From: Acidobacteriota bacterium
GTDB lineage: Bacteria > Acidobacteriota > Terriglobia > Terriglobales > Acidobacteriaceae
Assembly (NCBI GenBank): GCA_021801945.1
Contig: JAKABE010000016.1
Location: 1 to 21,777 of the forward strand
Reading direction: 5' to 3'
DNA: 21,777 nt
Below, piece by piece: positions 1-8,490 of the stretch (its first letter is position 1; every line of letters begins with the position of its first letter). The position numbers and the translations under genes are program-made. Below the pieces are notes generated by a model. That model made no database searches. It was not told where the DNA came from and saw nothing but the letters and a program-made list of their open reading frames with translations.

Positions 1-1
1 G

Positions 2-319
2 TTGTTGCTCTTTGGGCTTCTTTTTCTGATGGGAGGCATGGGCGCTGGGGATGTTAAGCTGTGCGCCGCGATTGGCGCCTGGATCGGTCCCGGCCAGTTG
101 TTCATCGCGCTGGTGCTGACCGGACTGGCGGGTGGGGTGATGGTTCTGGCTTGGGCGACTTGGGGCGGATTTCTGAAGGATCTGTTTACGGGCACGGCCG
201 ATCTGATCTTCAGTGGAAAGAGGCGTGCAGGATTAACTCTCAGCAATCCACTACGACGCAAGTTGCCCTATGCGCCGGCTATCGCCATCGGAACTCTGAT
301 TTCATTCTTTGCACGTTGA
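2..319 (+). CDS. cpaA: Prepilin peptidase (TadV/CpaA, A24 family), 3' part only
   Basis: The reading frame is open at the left edge of the window, so this is the C-terminal part (about 105 residues) of a larger protein. Shortly after the edge it has GMGAGDVKL, the GxGD motif of A24 aspartic prepilin peptidases, whose Asp is the second catalytic aspartate. The first catalytic Asp would lie upstream of the window. Several hydrophobic segments surround the motif, as expected for an inner-membrane protease. In Tad systems this enzyme cleaves the leader of Flp prepilins and of TadE/TadF pseudopilins. It ends 17 bases before cpaE and probably belongs to the same operon. The family call is firm. The choice of the Tad-type enzyme over a general PilD rests on context. 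Confidence 0.85.
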   Translation: MLLFGLLFLMGGMGAGDVKLCAAIGAWIGPGQLFIALVLTGLAGGVMVLAWATWGGFLKDLFTGTADLIFSGKRRAGLTLSNPLRRKLPYAPAIAIGTLISFFAR

Positions 320-336
320 GGCACGGAGATAACGGG

Positions 337-1650
337 ATGTCGAGCCTAAAGGCTAATTACGAATATGAATTCTCGATGCAGGTGGAGGGCGGGCAGACCG
401 CGACTAAGAGTGAGGATGCAGCCCCCAATCCATCTCCCTATTTGGTTAACCCCTGCCCTGATTTGATCGGTGCTGGTGCGCTGTCAATTGCGGTGATCGG
501 CCCCAACGATCAGCGGCGCACGGCGGCGGTTTCGGCCCTGGCCGTGTGCGCGGGCAACGATGTGCGAGAATTTACCTCGTACCCTCCGGGATTGGACGAT
601 GTGCCCAGGATGCTGGAGCAGCATTACGACGTGGTCATCATTGATCTGGACAGCGATCCCGAGTACGCGTTGGAACTGGTAGAGAGCCTCTGTACCAACG
701 GGTTGCTCACGGTGATGATCTATTCGGACTCCGCTGATCCGGAGCTTCTTGTGCGTTGCATGCGCGCTGGGGCGCGGGAGTTTTTGACCCTGCCTTTTGA
801 GCGCGAGGTTGTGGCCGAGGCTCTGGTGCGCGCTGCCGCGCGGCGTCCCCTCACCAAGAGCACGAAGAAAGCATCCGGCCAGCTGCTGGCCTTCCTGGGT
901 CCGAAGGGCGGTGCGGGCGTCACCACCGTGGCCACCAATTTCGCAGTGGCGCTGGCCCAGGAGTCCGGCCAGAGCACGCTGCTGATCGATCTCGATCTGC
1001 CATTGGGCGATGCGGCGTTGAACCTGGGCATCGTCCCGGAGTTCTCCACCATCGATGCCCTCAAAGCCAACGGCCGGCTGGACGGCCAGTTTCTTTCCCA
1101 ATTGCTTGTCAAACACACCTCGGGACTTTCCGTGCTGGCTGCGCCGGGCAAGTTTGTGCCCTTTGAGGCTGACAGCCGGGCCATCGATCGCCTGCTGACC
1201 GTGGCTCGTCAGGAGTTTGAATACGTGGTGGTGGATATGGGCGCGCGGGTCGATTGGTCTGAATCGACGTTATTCAAGGAGGCATCGTCGATCTACCTGG
1301 TGACGCAGGCGGGCATCCCCGAACTGCGCAATTCTAACCGGGTCATCTCCCAGTTTTTCTCGGCGGGCGGGCCGAAGCTGGAGATCGTGCTCAATCGCTA
1401 TGAGTCGCAGGCCCTGGGCATTACCGAAGGGCATATCACCAAGGCGCTGACGAGGCCGGCACAGTGGAAGATTCCTAATGATTATCCCGCGGTGCGCAAG
1501 ATGCAGGCCAATGCCACGCCGCTGGCGCTTTCCGATTCAGCCATCGCGCGCCTCATCCGGCAGATGGCGCGCTCGGTGACCTGCAAGTCCGCCACGGCGG
1601 GCAAGCCCGAAGTGCAGATCAAGAAAAAAGGCTTCAGCCTGTTTGGGTGA
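337..1650 (+). CDS. cpaE: Tad pilus localisation ATPase CpaE/TadZ (receiver-like + MinD-like)
   Basis: This protein of 437 residues has two parts. Residues about 50-170 look like an atypical response-regulator receiver domain (VVIIDLD with Asp103, and RAGAREFL near 143-150). Residues about 183-410 form a ParA/MinD-type ATPase with a deviant Walker A KGGAGVTT starting at Lys190. The second Lys of classical MinD is replaced, as is common in CpaE/TadZ. A LLIDLDLPLGD segment follows. In Tad systems CpaE/TadZ positions the pilus machine, often at a pole. The frame is open back to position 61, but ATG 337 is preferred: it follows the peptidase stop and has GGAG at 325-328, eight bases away. The last residues are basic (KKKG). 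It sits directly before cpaF. Confidence 0.93.
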   Translation: MSSLKANYEYEFSMQVEGGQTATKSEDAAPNPSPYLVNPCPDLIGAGALSIAVIGPNDQRRTAAVSALAVCAGNDVREFTSYPPGLDDVPRMLEQHYDVVIIDLDSDPEYALELVESLCTNGLLTVMIYSDSADPELLVRCMRAGAREFLTLPFEREVVAEALVRAAARRPLTKSTKKASGQLLAFLGPKGGAGVTTVATNFAVALAQESGQSTLLIDLDLPLGDAALNLGIVPEFSTIDALKANGRLDGQFLSQLLVKHTSGLSVLAAPGKFVPFEADSRAIDRLLTVARQEFEYVVVDMGARVDWSESTLFKEASSIYLVTQAGIPELRNSNRVISQFFSAGGPKLEIVLNRYESQALGITEGHITKALTRPAQWKIPNDYPAVRKMQANATPLALSDSAIARLIRQMARSVTCKSATAGKPEVQIKKKGFSLFG

Positions 1651-1710
1651 GAGCCGACGGCCGATCTTGTCTGAAACGGAGATTTCAATTTTAAAGATGG
1701 AAGGGACGAA

Positions 1711-2991
1711 GTGGAACTGCTGAGCATAGAGAAGTACAAAGCGGAGATACACCGTAGACTGATCTCGAAGCTGGATCTGGAGAAGTTGTCACGCGTCAAT
1801 TCCAGCCAGGCCCGACAAGCGGTTACGGGGCTCGTCAAGGAGATCCTGGCTGAGCAGCGCGTGCCCTTGAACTTCGACGAGCAGGAAAAGATTCAGGCCG
1901 ATCTGCTGGACGAGGTCTTTGGCCTGGGTCCACTGGAACCGCTACTGCGCGACCCCAAAATCTCCGACATTCTAGTTAACGACAAAGATCATGTGTTTGT
2001 AGAGAAGGGCGGGTTGCTGCAGAAGGTGAACACCAGCTTTCGCGACGACCGCCACCTGATGCAGATTATTGATCGCATCGTCTCCCGAGTGGGGCGGCGG
2101 GTGGACGAGTCGTCGCCCATGGTGGACGCCAGGCTTCCCGACGGCTCGCGCGTCAACGCGGTGATTCCACCATTGGCGCTGGATGGACCATCGTTGTCGA
2201 TCCGGCGCTTCGGAACTGGGCCCCTGGCGGCCAACCAACTCGTGCAGTTGAAGAGTATCTCGGCGGAGATGATGGAAGTGCTGACGGCGGCGGTCAAGGC
2301 GCGCATCAGCATCCTGGTTTCGGGAGGCACGGGCGCCGGCAAGACCACTTTCCTTAATATCCTGTCCCAGTACATTCCCAACAACGAGCGGCTGGTTACG
2401 ATTGAGGACGCCGCCGAACTGAGGCTGGCGCAGGAGAACATCGTGCGCCTGGAGACGCGGCCGCCGAATGTCGAGGGTCAGGGCGCGATCCGGCAGCGGC
2501 AACTGCTCATCAATGCCCTGCGTATGCGCCCCGACCGAATTATCATCGGCGAGGTGCGCGGCGAGGAGGCTTTCGACATGCTCCAGGCCATGAACACTGG
2601 CCACGAGGGCTCGATGACCACGATCCACGCCAACACGCCCCGCGACGCGCTCACCCGTCTGGAATCCATGGTGGCCATGACGAACATGAATCTGCCCGAG
2701 CGATCCGTTCGCCAGCAGATCTCTTCGGCGCTCACAATCATCGTGCAGGCCAACCGCCTCAGCGACGGCACGCGTAAGATCACCAGTATCGCCGAGATTA
2801 CGGGCATGGAAGAGAACGTGATCAGTATGCAGGAGATATTCGCCTTCAACAGGAAAGGGATCGGTCCCGACGGCAAAGTGGTGGGCGTGTTTCGGCCTAC
2901 CGGTATTCGTCCTCGCTTCCTGGAACGGCTGCGCGTAGCGGGCATGGTGATGCCGCCCGCGCTGTTCGAACGCGAGACGCTCGTGGCCTGA
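1711..2991 (+). CDS. cpaF: Tad pilus assembly/secretion ATPase CpaF/TadA
   Basis: This 426-residue protein is of usual length for CpaF/TadA, a VirB11/GspE-type hexameric ATPase on the cytoplasmic side of the inner membrane that powers Flp pilus assembly. Walker A is GGTGAGKTT with Lys211. The Walker B region is [12 protein letters not shown], with Glu281 at the expected position, followed by the conserved [12 protein letters not shown] histidine box. The N-terminal domain carries the GLGPLEPLL and [11 protein letters not shown] signatures of the family. The start is GTG 1711, with AAGGGA at 1701-1706 as ribosome site. An ATG at 1697 is out of frame. The gene follows cpaE by 60 bases and precedes tadB by 24. 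A long opposite-strand frame across this region is a codon-bias shadow. Confidence 0.97.
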   Translation: MELLSIEKYKAEIHRRLISKLDLEKLSRVNSSQARQAVTGLVKEILAEQRVPLNFDEQEKIQADLLDEVFGLGPLEPLLRDPKISDILVNDKDHVFVEKGGLLQKVNTSFRDDRHLMQIIDRIVSRVGRRVDESSPMVDARLPDGSRVNAVIPPLALDGPSLSIRRFGTGPLAANQLVQLKSISAEMMEVLTAAVKARISILVSGGTGAGKTTFLNILSQYIPNNERLVTIEDAAELRLAQENIVRLETRPPNVEGQGAIRQRQLLINALRMRPDRIIIGEVRGEEAFDMLQAMNTGHEGSMTTIHANTPRDALTRLESMVAMTNMNLPERSVRQQISSALTIIVQANRLSDGTRKITSIAEITGMEENVISMQEIFAFNRKGIGPDGKVVGVFRPTGIRPRFLERLRVAGMVMPPALFERETLVA

Positions 2992-3015
2992 GCAGAAAGG
3001 AGGGAACAGATAGAG

Positions 3016-3981
3016 ATGGAGCTCGTCGTGGGTTTGGTATTTGTTGGCGCGTTTCTGGTGGCGGCCTTGGTGATGGTTGCCGCCAGCCCCTCCCGGACGA
3101 ACAAGCGCGCCCTGGCCTCGCTGGACTCGGCCCTCGCCACGGAAAGCCGGGAGGTGCGGGAACAGATTGTTAATCTGCGCAAGGATGCGCGCCTGAGCAG
3201 CATTCCCTGGCTCAACCAGAAGCTCTTGAAATTTGAACTGACGCCCTACCTGCACAATCTGCTCAGCCAAGCCAAACTGGAGTGGAGCGCGGGTAAGTTG
3301 CTGCTGATCACAGCGGTGTGCTTTGCCGTCCCAAGCTTCGCCGTCCACCAGTACTTCCACATCGTCCTGCCGGCGCTTGCCGTCGGAATCGTGGCCGGCG
3401 CCGCTCCCTGTACCTGGGTGCTTATGAAGCGTAAGAAGCGCTTCGGGAAGTTTGAGGAGCAGTTGCCTGAGGCGCTGGACTTGATGGTGAGCGCACTCCG
3501 CGCCGGCCACAGCCTGATCGCTGCCATGGGCCTGGTGTCCAGGGAGAGTCCTGACCCGGTGGGCGCGGAATTCAAGCTGTGCTTCGACGAGCAAAACTAC
3601 GGTCTGGAACTGAAGGCTGCGCTTGAAAACATGATTCACCGCGTGCCCCTTCAGGACCTGAAGATTACGGCCACTGCCATCCTGATCCAAAAAGAGAGCG
3701 GGGGAAATCTGGCCGAGGTGTTGGACAAGACGGCGCACGTGATTCGAGAGCGTTTCCGGTTGAAGCGGCAAGTCAAGGTGCACACCGCACAGGGCCGGAT
3801 GACAGGTTGGGTTCTTAGCTTGCTGCCCGTGGTGCTGGGCACGGCGCTTTATTTTTTGAATCCGAAGATGACCAGCATTCTCTGGCATCGCGCTATTGGC
3901 ATCAAGTTGATGTGGGCGGCGGGCGGCATGACCCTGATCGGGGGATTGGTCATTCGCAACATCGTCAATCTGGATATTTGA
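3016..3981 (+). CDS. tadB: Tad pilus inner-membrane platform protein TadB
   Basis: This 321-residue membrane protein carries a type II secretion F domain at about residues 148-275 ([19 protein letters not shown] and [14 protein letters not shown] are the diagnostic stretches). One N-terminal membrane span (about 3-23), a pair near 94-137 and two C-terminal spans (about 266-314) give the layout typical of TadB. With TadC it forms the platform on which CpaF acts to insert or extract Flp subunits. ATG 3016 follows AAAGGAGGGA at 2996-3005. The stop at 3979-3981 lies nine bases before the tadC start, so the two are almost certainly co-transcribed and probably translationally coupled. Confidence 0.93.
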   Translation: MELVVGLVFVGAFLVAALVMVAASPSRTNKRALASLDSALATESREVREQIVNLRKDARLSSIPWLNQKLLKFELTPYLHNLLSQAKLEWSAGKLLLITAVCFAVPSFAVHQYFHIVLPALAVGIVAGAAPCTWVLMKRKKRFGKFEEQLPEALDLMVSALRAGHSLIAAMGLVSRESPDPVGAEFKLCFDEQNYGLELKAALENMIHRVPLQDLKITATAILIQKESGGNLAEVLDKTAHVIRERFRLKRQVKVHTAQGRMTGWVLSLLPVVLGTALYFLNPKMTSILWHRAIGIKLMWAAGGMTLIGGLVIRNIVNLDI

Positions 3982-3990
3982 GGACGGCGT

Positions 3991-4902
3991 ATGGGTTGGG
4001 CGGCATTCGCATTTTTCATCATCTTTGTGCTGATCGTCAGCGGCACGCTCCTGCTTTTCTACCGCGAAGCGGCCCTGCAGCGCATTGCCGAGGTGATCAA
4101 TCCACGGCCCAAGCAGCCGCGCACGCTGACCGGCGTGATCCGCGATACCAGCTCCTCTCTGGCCGGAATCGTGCAGCACATGGAGCAGGTGCTGCCCAAG
4201 AGTCAGGCGGAAGTCTCCGTGGTTTCGCAGCGCCTTACGCACGCCGGCTACCGCAATGAGTCCGCGGTCAAAATCTTCTACGGATTCAAGGTGATGATGC
4301 CGGTTCTGTTCTGCCTGGTGGTGCTGGTGACCAAGGTGGCCAACCTGAGCCCGTTCCTTATCTACGTCCTGGCTCTCGGCCTGGGATTCCTGATCCCGGA
4401 TTTCTGGCTGGGCAAACAGATTAAGAAGCGGCAGAAGCGGATTTCGCGGGGTCTGCCTGATGTCCTCGATCTGCTCGTTATTTGCGTGGAGGCTGGGCTG
4501 AGCCTCGACCAGGCAACGGCGCGAACCTCCGAAGAGCTCAGCAAGGCTCATCCCGACCTCTGTGATGAGTTGGAGTTGGTGGTGCTGGAGCAGCGCGCCG
4601 GCCGTCCGCGCGCCGACGCCTGGAAGAACATGGCCGATCGTACCGGCGTGGAGACCCTGCGCAATCTGGTTTCCGTGCTCGTGCAGTCGGAACAGCTCGG
4701 CACCAGCGTCGCAAGGTCTTTACGCGTCCATGCCGATACCCTGCGCATGCAGCGGGTGCAGGCCATCGAGGAGCTGGCGTCCAAGACCTCGGTCAAGCTG
4801 GTCTTTCCGCTGGTGTTTTTCATCTTTCCCGCGTTGTTCGTGGTAACGCTGGGCCCGGCGGTGATTTTGATGATGGAGTCGTTCCAGAAGCTTTTGAAGT
4901 GA
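3991..4902 (+). CDS. tadC: Tad pilus inner-membrane platform protein TadC
   Basis: This 303-residue protein is paralogous in design to TadB. It has an N-terminal membrane span (about 4-23), two central spans (about 102-140), a type II secretion F domain (about 154-275, beginning GLPDVLDLLVICVEAGLSL) and a C-terminal hydrophobic segment. TadC is the partner of TadB in the inner-membrane platform. ATG 3991 has GAGG right at the end of tadB as ribosome site. It ends 20 bases before the first of two microprotein genes. The family assignment rests on the F domain plus the fixed cpaF-tadB-tadC order, which is strongly conserved among Tad loci. Confidence 0.93.
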   Translation: MGWAAFAFFIIFVLIVSGTLLLFYREAALQRIAEVINPRPKQPRTLTGVIRDTSSSLAGIVQHMEQVLPKSQAEVSVVSQRLTHAGYRNESAVKIFYGFKVMMPVLFCLVVLVTKVANLSPFLIYVLALGLGFLIPDFWLGKQIKKRQKRISRGLPDVLDLLVICVEAGLSLDQATARTSEELSKAHPDLCDELELVVLEQRAGRPRADAWKNMADRTGVETLRNLVSVLVQSEQLGTSVARSLRVHADTLRMQRVQAIEELASKTSVKLVFPLVFFIFPALFVVTLGPAVILMMESFQKLLK

Positions 4903-4922
4903 GAAGAAGGAGAAGCGCCTAC

Positions 4923-5018
4923 ATGGACAGCGTCGCGATGGTCCGAGTTGCAGCCGCAATTTTATCCGTCGCTGTTTTGGGATTTTTGATTCAGCGCCGC
5001 CGCATGCGGGTCAGGTAG
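4923..5018 (+). CDS. 31-residue single-span membrane microprotein, copy 1
   Basis: This short gene reads ATG to TAG for 31 residues. AAGGAG at 4907-4912 lies ten bases before the start, right behind the tadC stop. The product has a hydrophobic stretch at about residues 9-23 and ends in the basic tail IQRRRMRVR, which predicts one membrane span with a cytoplasmic C-terminus. A second gene of exactly the same length lies at 5175-5270, and the two products are identical at 18 of 31 positions. That conservation, including VRV near the N-terminus and IQRRRxRV at the end, is the main argument for real coding. I recognise no named family. Neither copy has the Gly-xxxx-Glu cleavage pattern of Flp pilins, so a pilin is unlikely. 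Confidence 0.7.
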   Translation: MDSVAMVRVAAAILSVAVLGFLIQRRRMRVR

Positions 5019-5174
5019 CGGCGGACGCGAAGATGTTTTCGGCTCCTGCCGGGGGGCGGAGAATCCGCGGGACGGCTCAGAAGCGAAGAGTTTGACGCCC
5101 CGGTTCCATTGGGCGGCGGGTCCGGAGCGGGTTTATAGCCGGTGTAAGAAAATTTTGCCTGAAGGGGAGGTGCA

Positions 5175-5270
5175 ATGCCTAGTAACACGATTGTCCGGGT
5201 TGTCGCGGCGGTTTTGTGTGTCATTGTGCTGGCGATCATCATCCAGCGCCGCCGTACGCGCGTGAAATAG
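5175..5270 (+). CDS. 31-residue single-span membrane microprotein, copy 2
   Basis: This is a homologue of the microprotein encoded at 4923-5018, again exactly 31 residues. GGGGAGG at 5164-5170 lies four bases before ATG 5175. A more hydrophobic core than copy 1 (about residues 9-23, rich in Val and Ile) leads into IQRRRTRVK. Invariant positions between the copies are M1, S3, V7-V9, A11, A12, L14, V16, V18, L19, I23-R27, R29 and V30. The 156 bases between the copies hold no further frame I would support. Position in the tad operon suggests a small accessory of the inner-membrane platform or of the PilZ protein that follows, but that is inference only. Confidence 0.72.
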   Translation: MPSNTIVRVVAAVLCVIVLAIIIQRRRTRVK

Positions 5271-5455
5271 ACAAAATTACTCCTTGGCTCCGGCGGGTTG
5301 GGAAAGTGGCGCCGCCGGAAAGGACAAAACATCCTGCTGGCAGTGACCACTCCGCTGAGGCGGTGTCCGAAGCGGAGGCCTTGCGGAGTGGGACAGGAGA
5401 GCTGTGTGCCTTTCTCCTCAGGATTGAGACACAAAACAACAAGGAACCGATTGAC

Positions 5456-6556
5456 ATGCTGATTGCGGGAGAGGAAGAGATGGAAAGGGCCCTAGGAACT
5501 CTCGATGGCCGGATGACGGTCAGACACACGCCGCGCGCCGGAGGAACCGTGGAATCGCGTACGCATTGCGCGTATAACTTGACGCGGGAGTGCTTCCTGG
5601 GCCTCGAGGTCACGGCTGCGAATCTTCCCTACGCCGCGCTTATGGATTTGCTGGCAGCCCTCACGCTGAAGTCCGGCGAGGGGCTGTGGTTGGCGCCTTT
5701 TCGTGGTCTGCCCAGCGAGCGCCTGGACATGCCCATGGATCTGATCTACCTGGATGGGGATTGTCGCGTCATCGAGACCGTGGAATCCTATCCGACCTTC
5801 CGCCGCAGTCCCTTCAGCCCGGCTGCCGCCAGCGTTCTGGCGCTGCCCGTGCACTCCATCTATTCGTCGCAAACGCAGGCCGGCGATCAGTTGCTTCTCT
5901 GCGTGGCCGAGGAGATGGAGCAGCGGCTGGAACGGATGGCAGACGTGGTCAGCGGCGGCTCCGCTTCCAGTGGCGCCCCGTCTTCCCGCCAAGCCGAGAC
6001 GGTCGTCGAAAGCGCGGTCCTGCTCCGCGAAGTGCCGCTCTGGGGTGGTGGGCCGGGCTTGGCGGAGATCGGAGCCCGTAGTCAGGCGGAGCAGGCCAAA
6101 CCGGTCCCGATGCACGAGATGGAATTGGCGGAACCGGGGGCCAGGCAAGTACGGTCGCCACGCAACTGGTTGGAGCGATGGTGGTCGCCGGATCCCCGCC
6201 AAGCGCCGCGCGAGGCGGGCACGGGGCTGGCCGCCTACTACTGGAACGGTGCCCCTCCCAAGGCGCACAGCATCCGCGACATCAGCTCCTCAGGGTTATA
6301 CGTCCTCACCGAGGAGCGATGGTATCCGGGAACCCTGATTTTGATGACCCTGCAGCGATCCGATGCGGCGGACGAGACCGCGGAGCTGTCCATCGCGGTG
6401 AAGTCGCGCGCCGTGCGCTGGGGCAACGATGGCGTGGGCCTGCAGTTTGTGCTTCCCAGTGCGCAGGAACTGAGGAACGGCTACAATCCCCAGGCCGACG
6501 GAGCGGATAGGAAGGCCTTGGATCGATTCCTGCGCCAGTTGAAAAGGGCGAAGTGA
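5456..6556 (+). CDS. DUF192-PilZ fusion protein, probable cyclic-di-GMP effector of the Tad locus
   Basis: This 366-residue protein has two recognisable domains. Residues about 45-148 align with DUF192: GEGLWLAPF, then MDLIYLDGDCRVIE and QTQAGDQL match GEGLWIVPC, IDLVYLDRKNRVKK and QTQRGDTL of the DUF192 gene at 13545. The usual HTFFMRF core is replaced by LPSERLDMP, so a residue-dependent function of DUF192 may be lost. Residues about 246-338 are PilZ, with RQAPR at 248-252 (RxxxR) and DISSSG at 275-280 (DxSxxG), both cyclic-di-GMP contact motifs, spaced as in the family. A low-complexity linker lies between. ATG 5456 has AAGGAA at 5441-5446; ATG 5480 is an alternative. The stop overlaps the region before the tadG-like gene. 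Confidence 0.85.
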   Translation: MLIAGEEEMERALGTLDGRMTVRHTPRAGGTVESRTHCAYNLTRECFLGLEVTAANLPYAALMDLLAALTLKSGEGLWLAPFRGLPSERLDMPMDLIYLDGDCRVIETVESYPTFRRSPFSPAAASVLALPVHSIYSSQTQAGDQLLLCVAEEMEQRLERMADVVSGGSASSGAPSSRQAETVVESAVLLREVPLWGGGPGLAEIGARSQAEQAKPVPMHEMELAEPGARQVRSPRNWLERWWSPDPRQAPREAGTGLAAYYWNGAPPKAHSIRDISSSGLYVLTEERWYPGTLILMTLQRSDAADETAELSIAVKSRAVRWGNDGVGLQFVLPSAQELRNGYNPQADGADRKALDRFLRQLKRAK

Positions 6557-6612
6557 AGATTGCACTGTACGAAGCTTTGGGCTCCGGGATCGTTGCAGGC
6601 TTTGAGGTGCCT

Positions 6613-6620
6613 GGAGGTGA
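6613..6620 (+). promoter_or_regulatory. Strong Shine-Dalgarno that fixes the tadG-like start
   Basis: GGAGGTGA is a full eight-base match to the 16S anti-Shine-Dalgarno. It lies four bases before GTG 6625. This favours GTG 6625 over the upstream in-frame GTG at 6553, which overlaps the stop of the PilZ gene and would add 24 residues unlike the family N-terminus. Confidence 0.75.
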
Positions 6621-6624
6621 GAGG

Positions 6625-7977
6625 GTGAAGAATGCGAACCTTGCGTTGCGAATTGCCGGTGACGAACGCGGCCAAGCGCTCGTACTCGGCGCCCTGTGTC
6701 TGGCACTGCTTACGGGCATGGTCGCTCTGGCGGTTGACGTTGGCTTCGTTCGTTACAAACAAGCCCAGTTGCAGACCGCTGCTGATTCGGCGGCGATCGC
6801 GGCAGGACTGGAAATCAGCAACTGCAGCAGCACCGGTGGTACGGTTTGCTCCAACATGAAGACCGCGGCCGAGAAGGCTTTGATCGAGGACGGCATCACT
6901 ACCGCAACGGTCACGCCGAGCTCGAAATGCACAGTTCCCAGTTCGACGGGATTGGCCATGATTATCAACGTTGGTCCCTGCGTGCTGGGATCGAGCGATC
7001 CCAACCACGGCGACGCCTATATGGCCGAGGTGGTGCTCACCGAGCCGCAGAGCACGTTCTTTGGCTCGATTGTTGGTGTTCCGACCTTCAACCTGGTGGC
7101 CCGCGCGGAAGCGGGCGAGGCATATTATCTCAGTAATGGCGGAGGGAATTGCATTCACACGCAATCCCTCACCATCAACTCCGGCGGAAGCCTCAGCTTA
7201 ACCAGTTGCGGGATTTACGACGGTGGAAGTCTTGGTACCAACAGCGGCGCCAAGGTGACCGCCTCCGCGTTTCTTTATTACGGCTCGTGGAGCCCCAACA
7301 ATTGCGCCGGCAATAGTTGTAAATGGACCTTAGGGGGTGGGCAGACCCAGCCTACGCACACCAATGCCGCGCAGAGCGACCCGCTTGCTGGTCTTGCCGC
7401 GCCAAGCCAGCCGGCGACTTCTTCAACGAATACGCAAACGCCTACCAATGGGCAAACCTTGCAGCCGGGCTACTATCCAATCGGCTTCAACCTCAACTCG
7501 GACGTCACCGCGAATCTCAGCCCGGGTCTTTACTACATGGGCGGCAGCATCAATGTCGGTGATGGCGCCAATCTTGAGTGCACCGCATGCACCGGAGGTT
7601 TGGGCGTAACACTCTATTTTTCCGGCGGTAGTCTTCAGGCGAACAGCGGCAGCAATGTCCAACTTACGGCCCCCTCTGCAGGGAACACGTCGAACGGCAA
7701 CATAGCGAACATGCTGCTTTGGGAGGGACCGAACGGCCAGGATATGACGATCGATTCCGGTTCGCAGTCCTACTTTCAAGGGACCATCTATCTTCCCAAT
7801 CAATCGCTCACGCTCAACAGCGGGTCACAAGTGGTCCTCAACTCCAGTGCGGTCGCAACAGGCATCGATGTGAACAGCCTCATGGTCGATTCTGGTGATC
7901 ACTTGGTGATTAACGGTTCTGGGTCATACCTCGGTGCGGGTAGTTCGACCTTGGGATCCTTTGCGCTCGCGGAGTAG
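6625..7977 (+). CDS. TadG-like pilus protein with beta-helix-like extracellular body
   Basis: From GTG 6625 the product is 450 residues. The N-terminus has the Tad/TadG signature: DERGQALVLGALCLALL, then VALAVDVGFVRYKQAQLQTAADSAAIAAG, with one membrane span at about residues 18-40. After roughly residue 190 the protein turns into short glycine/serine/asparagine-rich turns such as INSGGSLSLTSCG, SGGSLQANSGSNVQL, LNSGSQVVLNSS and VDSGDHLVINGSGSY, which suggest a beta-helix or stacked-turn fold. A PGYYPIG...SPGLYYMGG segment sits in the middle. Cysteines are plentiful outside the membrane. Classical TadG has a von Willebrand A domain; I see none here. A role as surface-exposed minor subunit or adhesin is inferred. 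It lies three bases before the first tadE gene. Confidence 0.82.
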   Translation: MKNANLALRIAGDERGQALVLGALCLALLTGMVALAVDVGFVRYKQAQLQTAADSAAIAAGLEISNCSSTGGTVCSNMKTAAEKALIEDGITTATVTPSSKCTVPSSTGLAMIINVGPCVLGSSDPNHGDAYMAEVVLTEPQSTFFGSIVGVPTFNLVARAEAGEAYYLSNGGGNCIHTQSLTINSGGSLSLTSCGIYDGGSLGTNSGAKVTASAFLYYGSWSPNNCAGNSCKWTLGGGQTQPTHTNAAQSDPLAGLAAPSQPATSSTNTQTPTNGQTLQPGYYPIGFNLNSDVTANLSPGLYYMGGSINVGDGANLECTACTGGLGVTLYFSGGSLQANSGSNVQLTAPSAGNTSNGNIANMLLWEGPNGQDMTIDSGSQSYFQGTIYLPNQSLTLNSGSQVVLNSSAVATGIDVNSLMVDSGDHLVINGSGSYLGAGSSTLGSFALAE

Positions 7978-7980
7978 CTT

Positions 7981-8454
7981 ATGAAGACACCAATCCACTG
8001 CCATTTGTCGCGCGACGAACACGGGGCCAGCCTGGTGGAGGTGGCCTTGCTGTTGCCCTTGTTCCTGCTGCTGCTGCTGGCCGCTGTCGATTTTGGACGG
8101 GCCTGTTATCTGGAGATTGAGATTAATGGCGCCGCGCGCGCTGGGGCAGTGTACGGGTCCCGGGATCCGACCGATACCACGGGCATGACGACCGTGGCCC
8201 TGAACGCCGCGCCGGATGTGCCGGGCGTATCGGCAGGAACTCCTACCTTCGTTTGCGAATGCGCAGATGGCAGCAACTCGATTTCCGGCAGTGCTTGCTT
8301 GACTGCGCCGCCGTCGTGTACCGACGGCCTCAATTGGGTATACGTCGTCACCGTCACGGTGACCGGCACCTATACGCCGATCTTGCCGTGGCCGGGGATT
8401 CCCTCCTCGATGACGTTTTCCAGTACGGCATCCATGCGCAGTGCCGGCAGCTAG
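7981..8454 (+). CDS. tadE: TadE-like pseudopilin, first copy
   Basis: This 157-residue protein begins with a short basic leader, then GASLVEVALLLPLFLLLLLAA, the TadE-like signature with Glu shortly after the putative processing site. DFGRACYLEIEINGAARAG follows. This matches the PF07811-type TadE family: one N-terminal span, then a periplasmic or extracellular domain. That domain has four cysteines (around CECADG, SACL, PSC) that could form disulfides. ATG 7981 lies four bases after the previous stop, with CGGAG just upstream. TadE-type pseudopilins are processed by the prepilin peptidase and are needed for pilus biogenesis. It is co-directional with, and tightly packed against, its neighbours. 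Confidence 0.88.
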   Translation: MKTPIHCHLSRDEHGASLVEVALLLPLFLLLLLAAVDFGRACYLEIEINGAARAGAVYGSRDPTDTTGMTTVALNAAPDVPGVSAGTPTFVCECADGSNSISGSACLTAPPSCTDGLNWVYVVTVTVTGTYTPILPWPGIPSSMTFSSTASMRSAGS

Positions 8455-8490
8455 CGCAAAAGTGGACGTCCTGTTGGAGTGCGGGGGCCA

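Noticed and set aside
1972..4551. Minus-strand open frame of 859 codons across cpaF, tadB and tadC
   Set aside because: It lies fully antisense to three well-recognised Tad genes. Its translation is rich in His, Gln and Arg with no domain, as expected for a codon-bias shadow.
4923..5270. Reading the two microproteins as additional Flp pilins
   Set aside because: They lack the Gly cleavage site, the Glu-Tyr pair and the leader length of Flp, and end in a basic tail instead.
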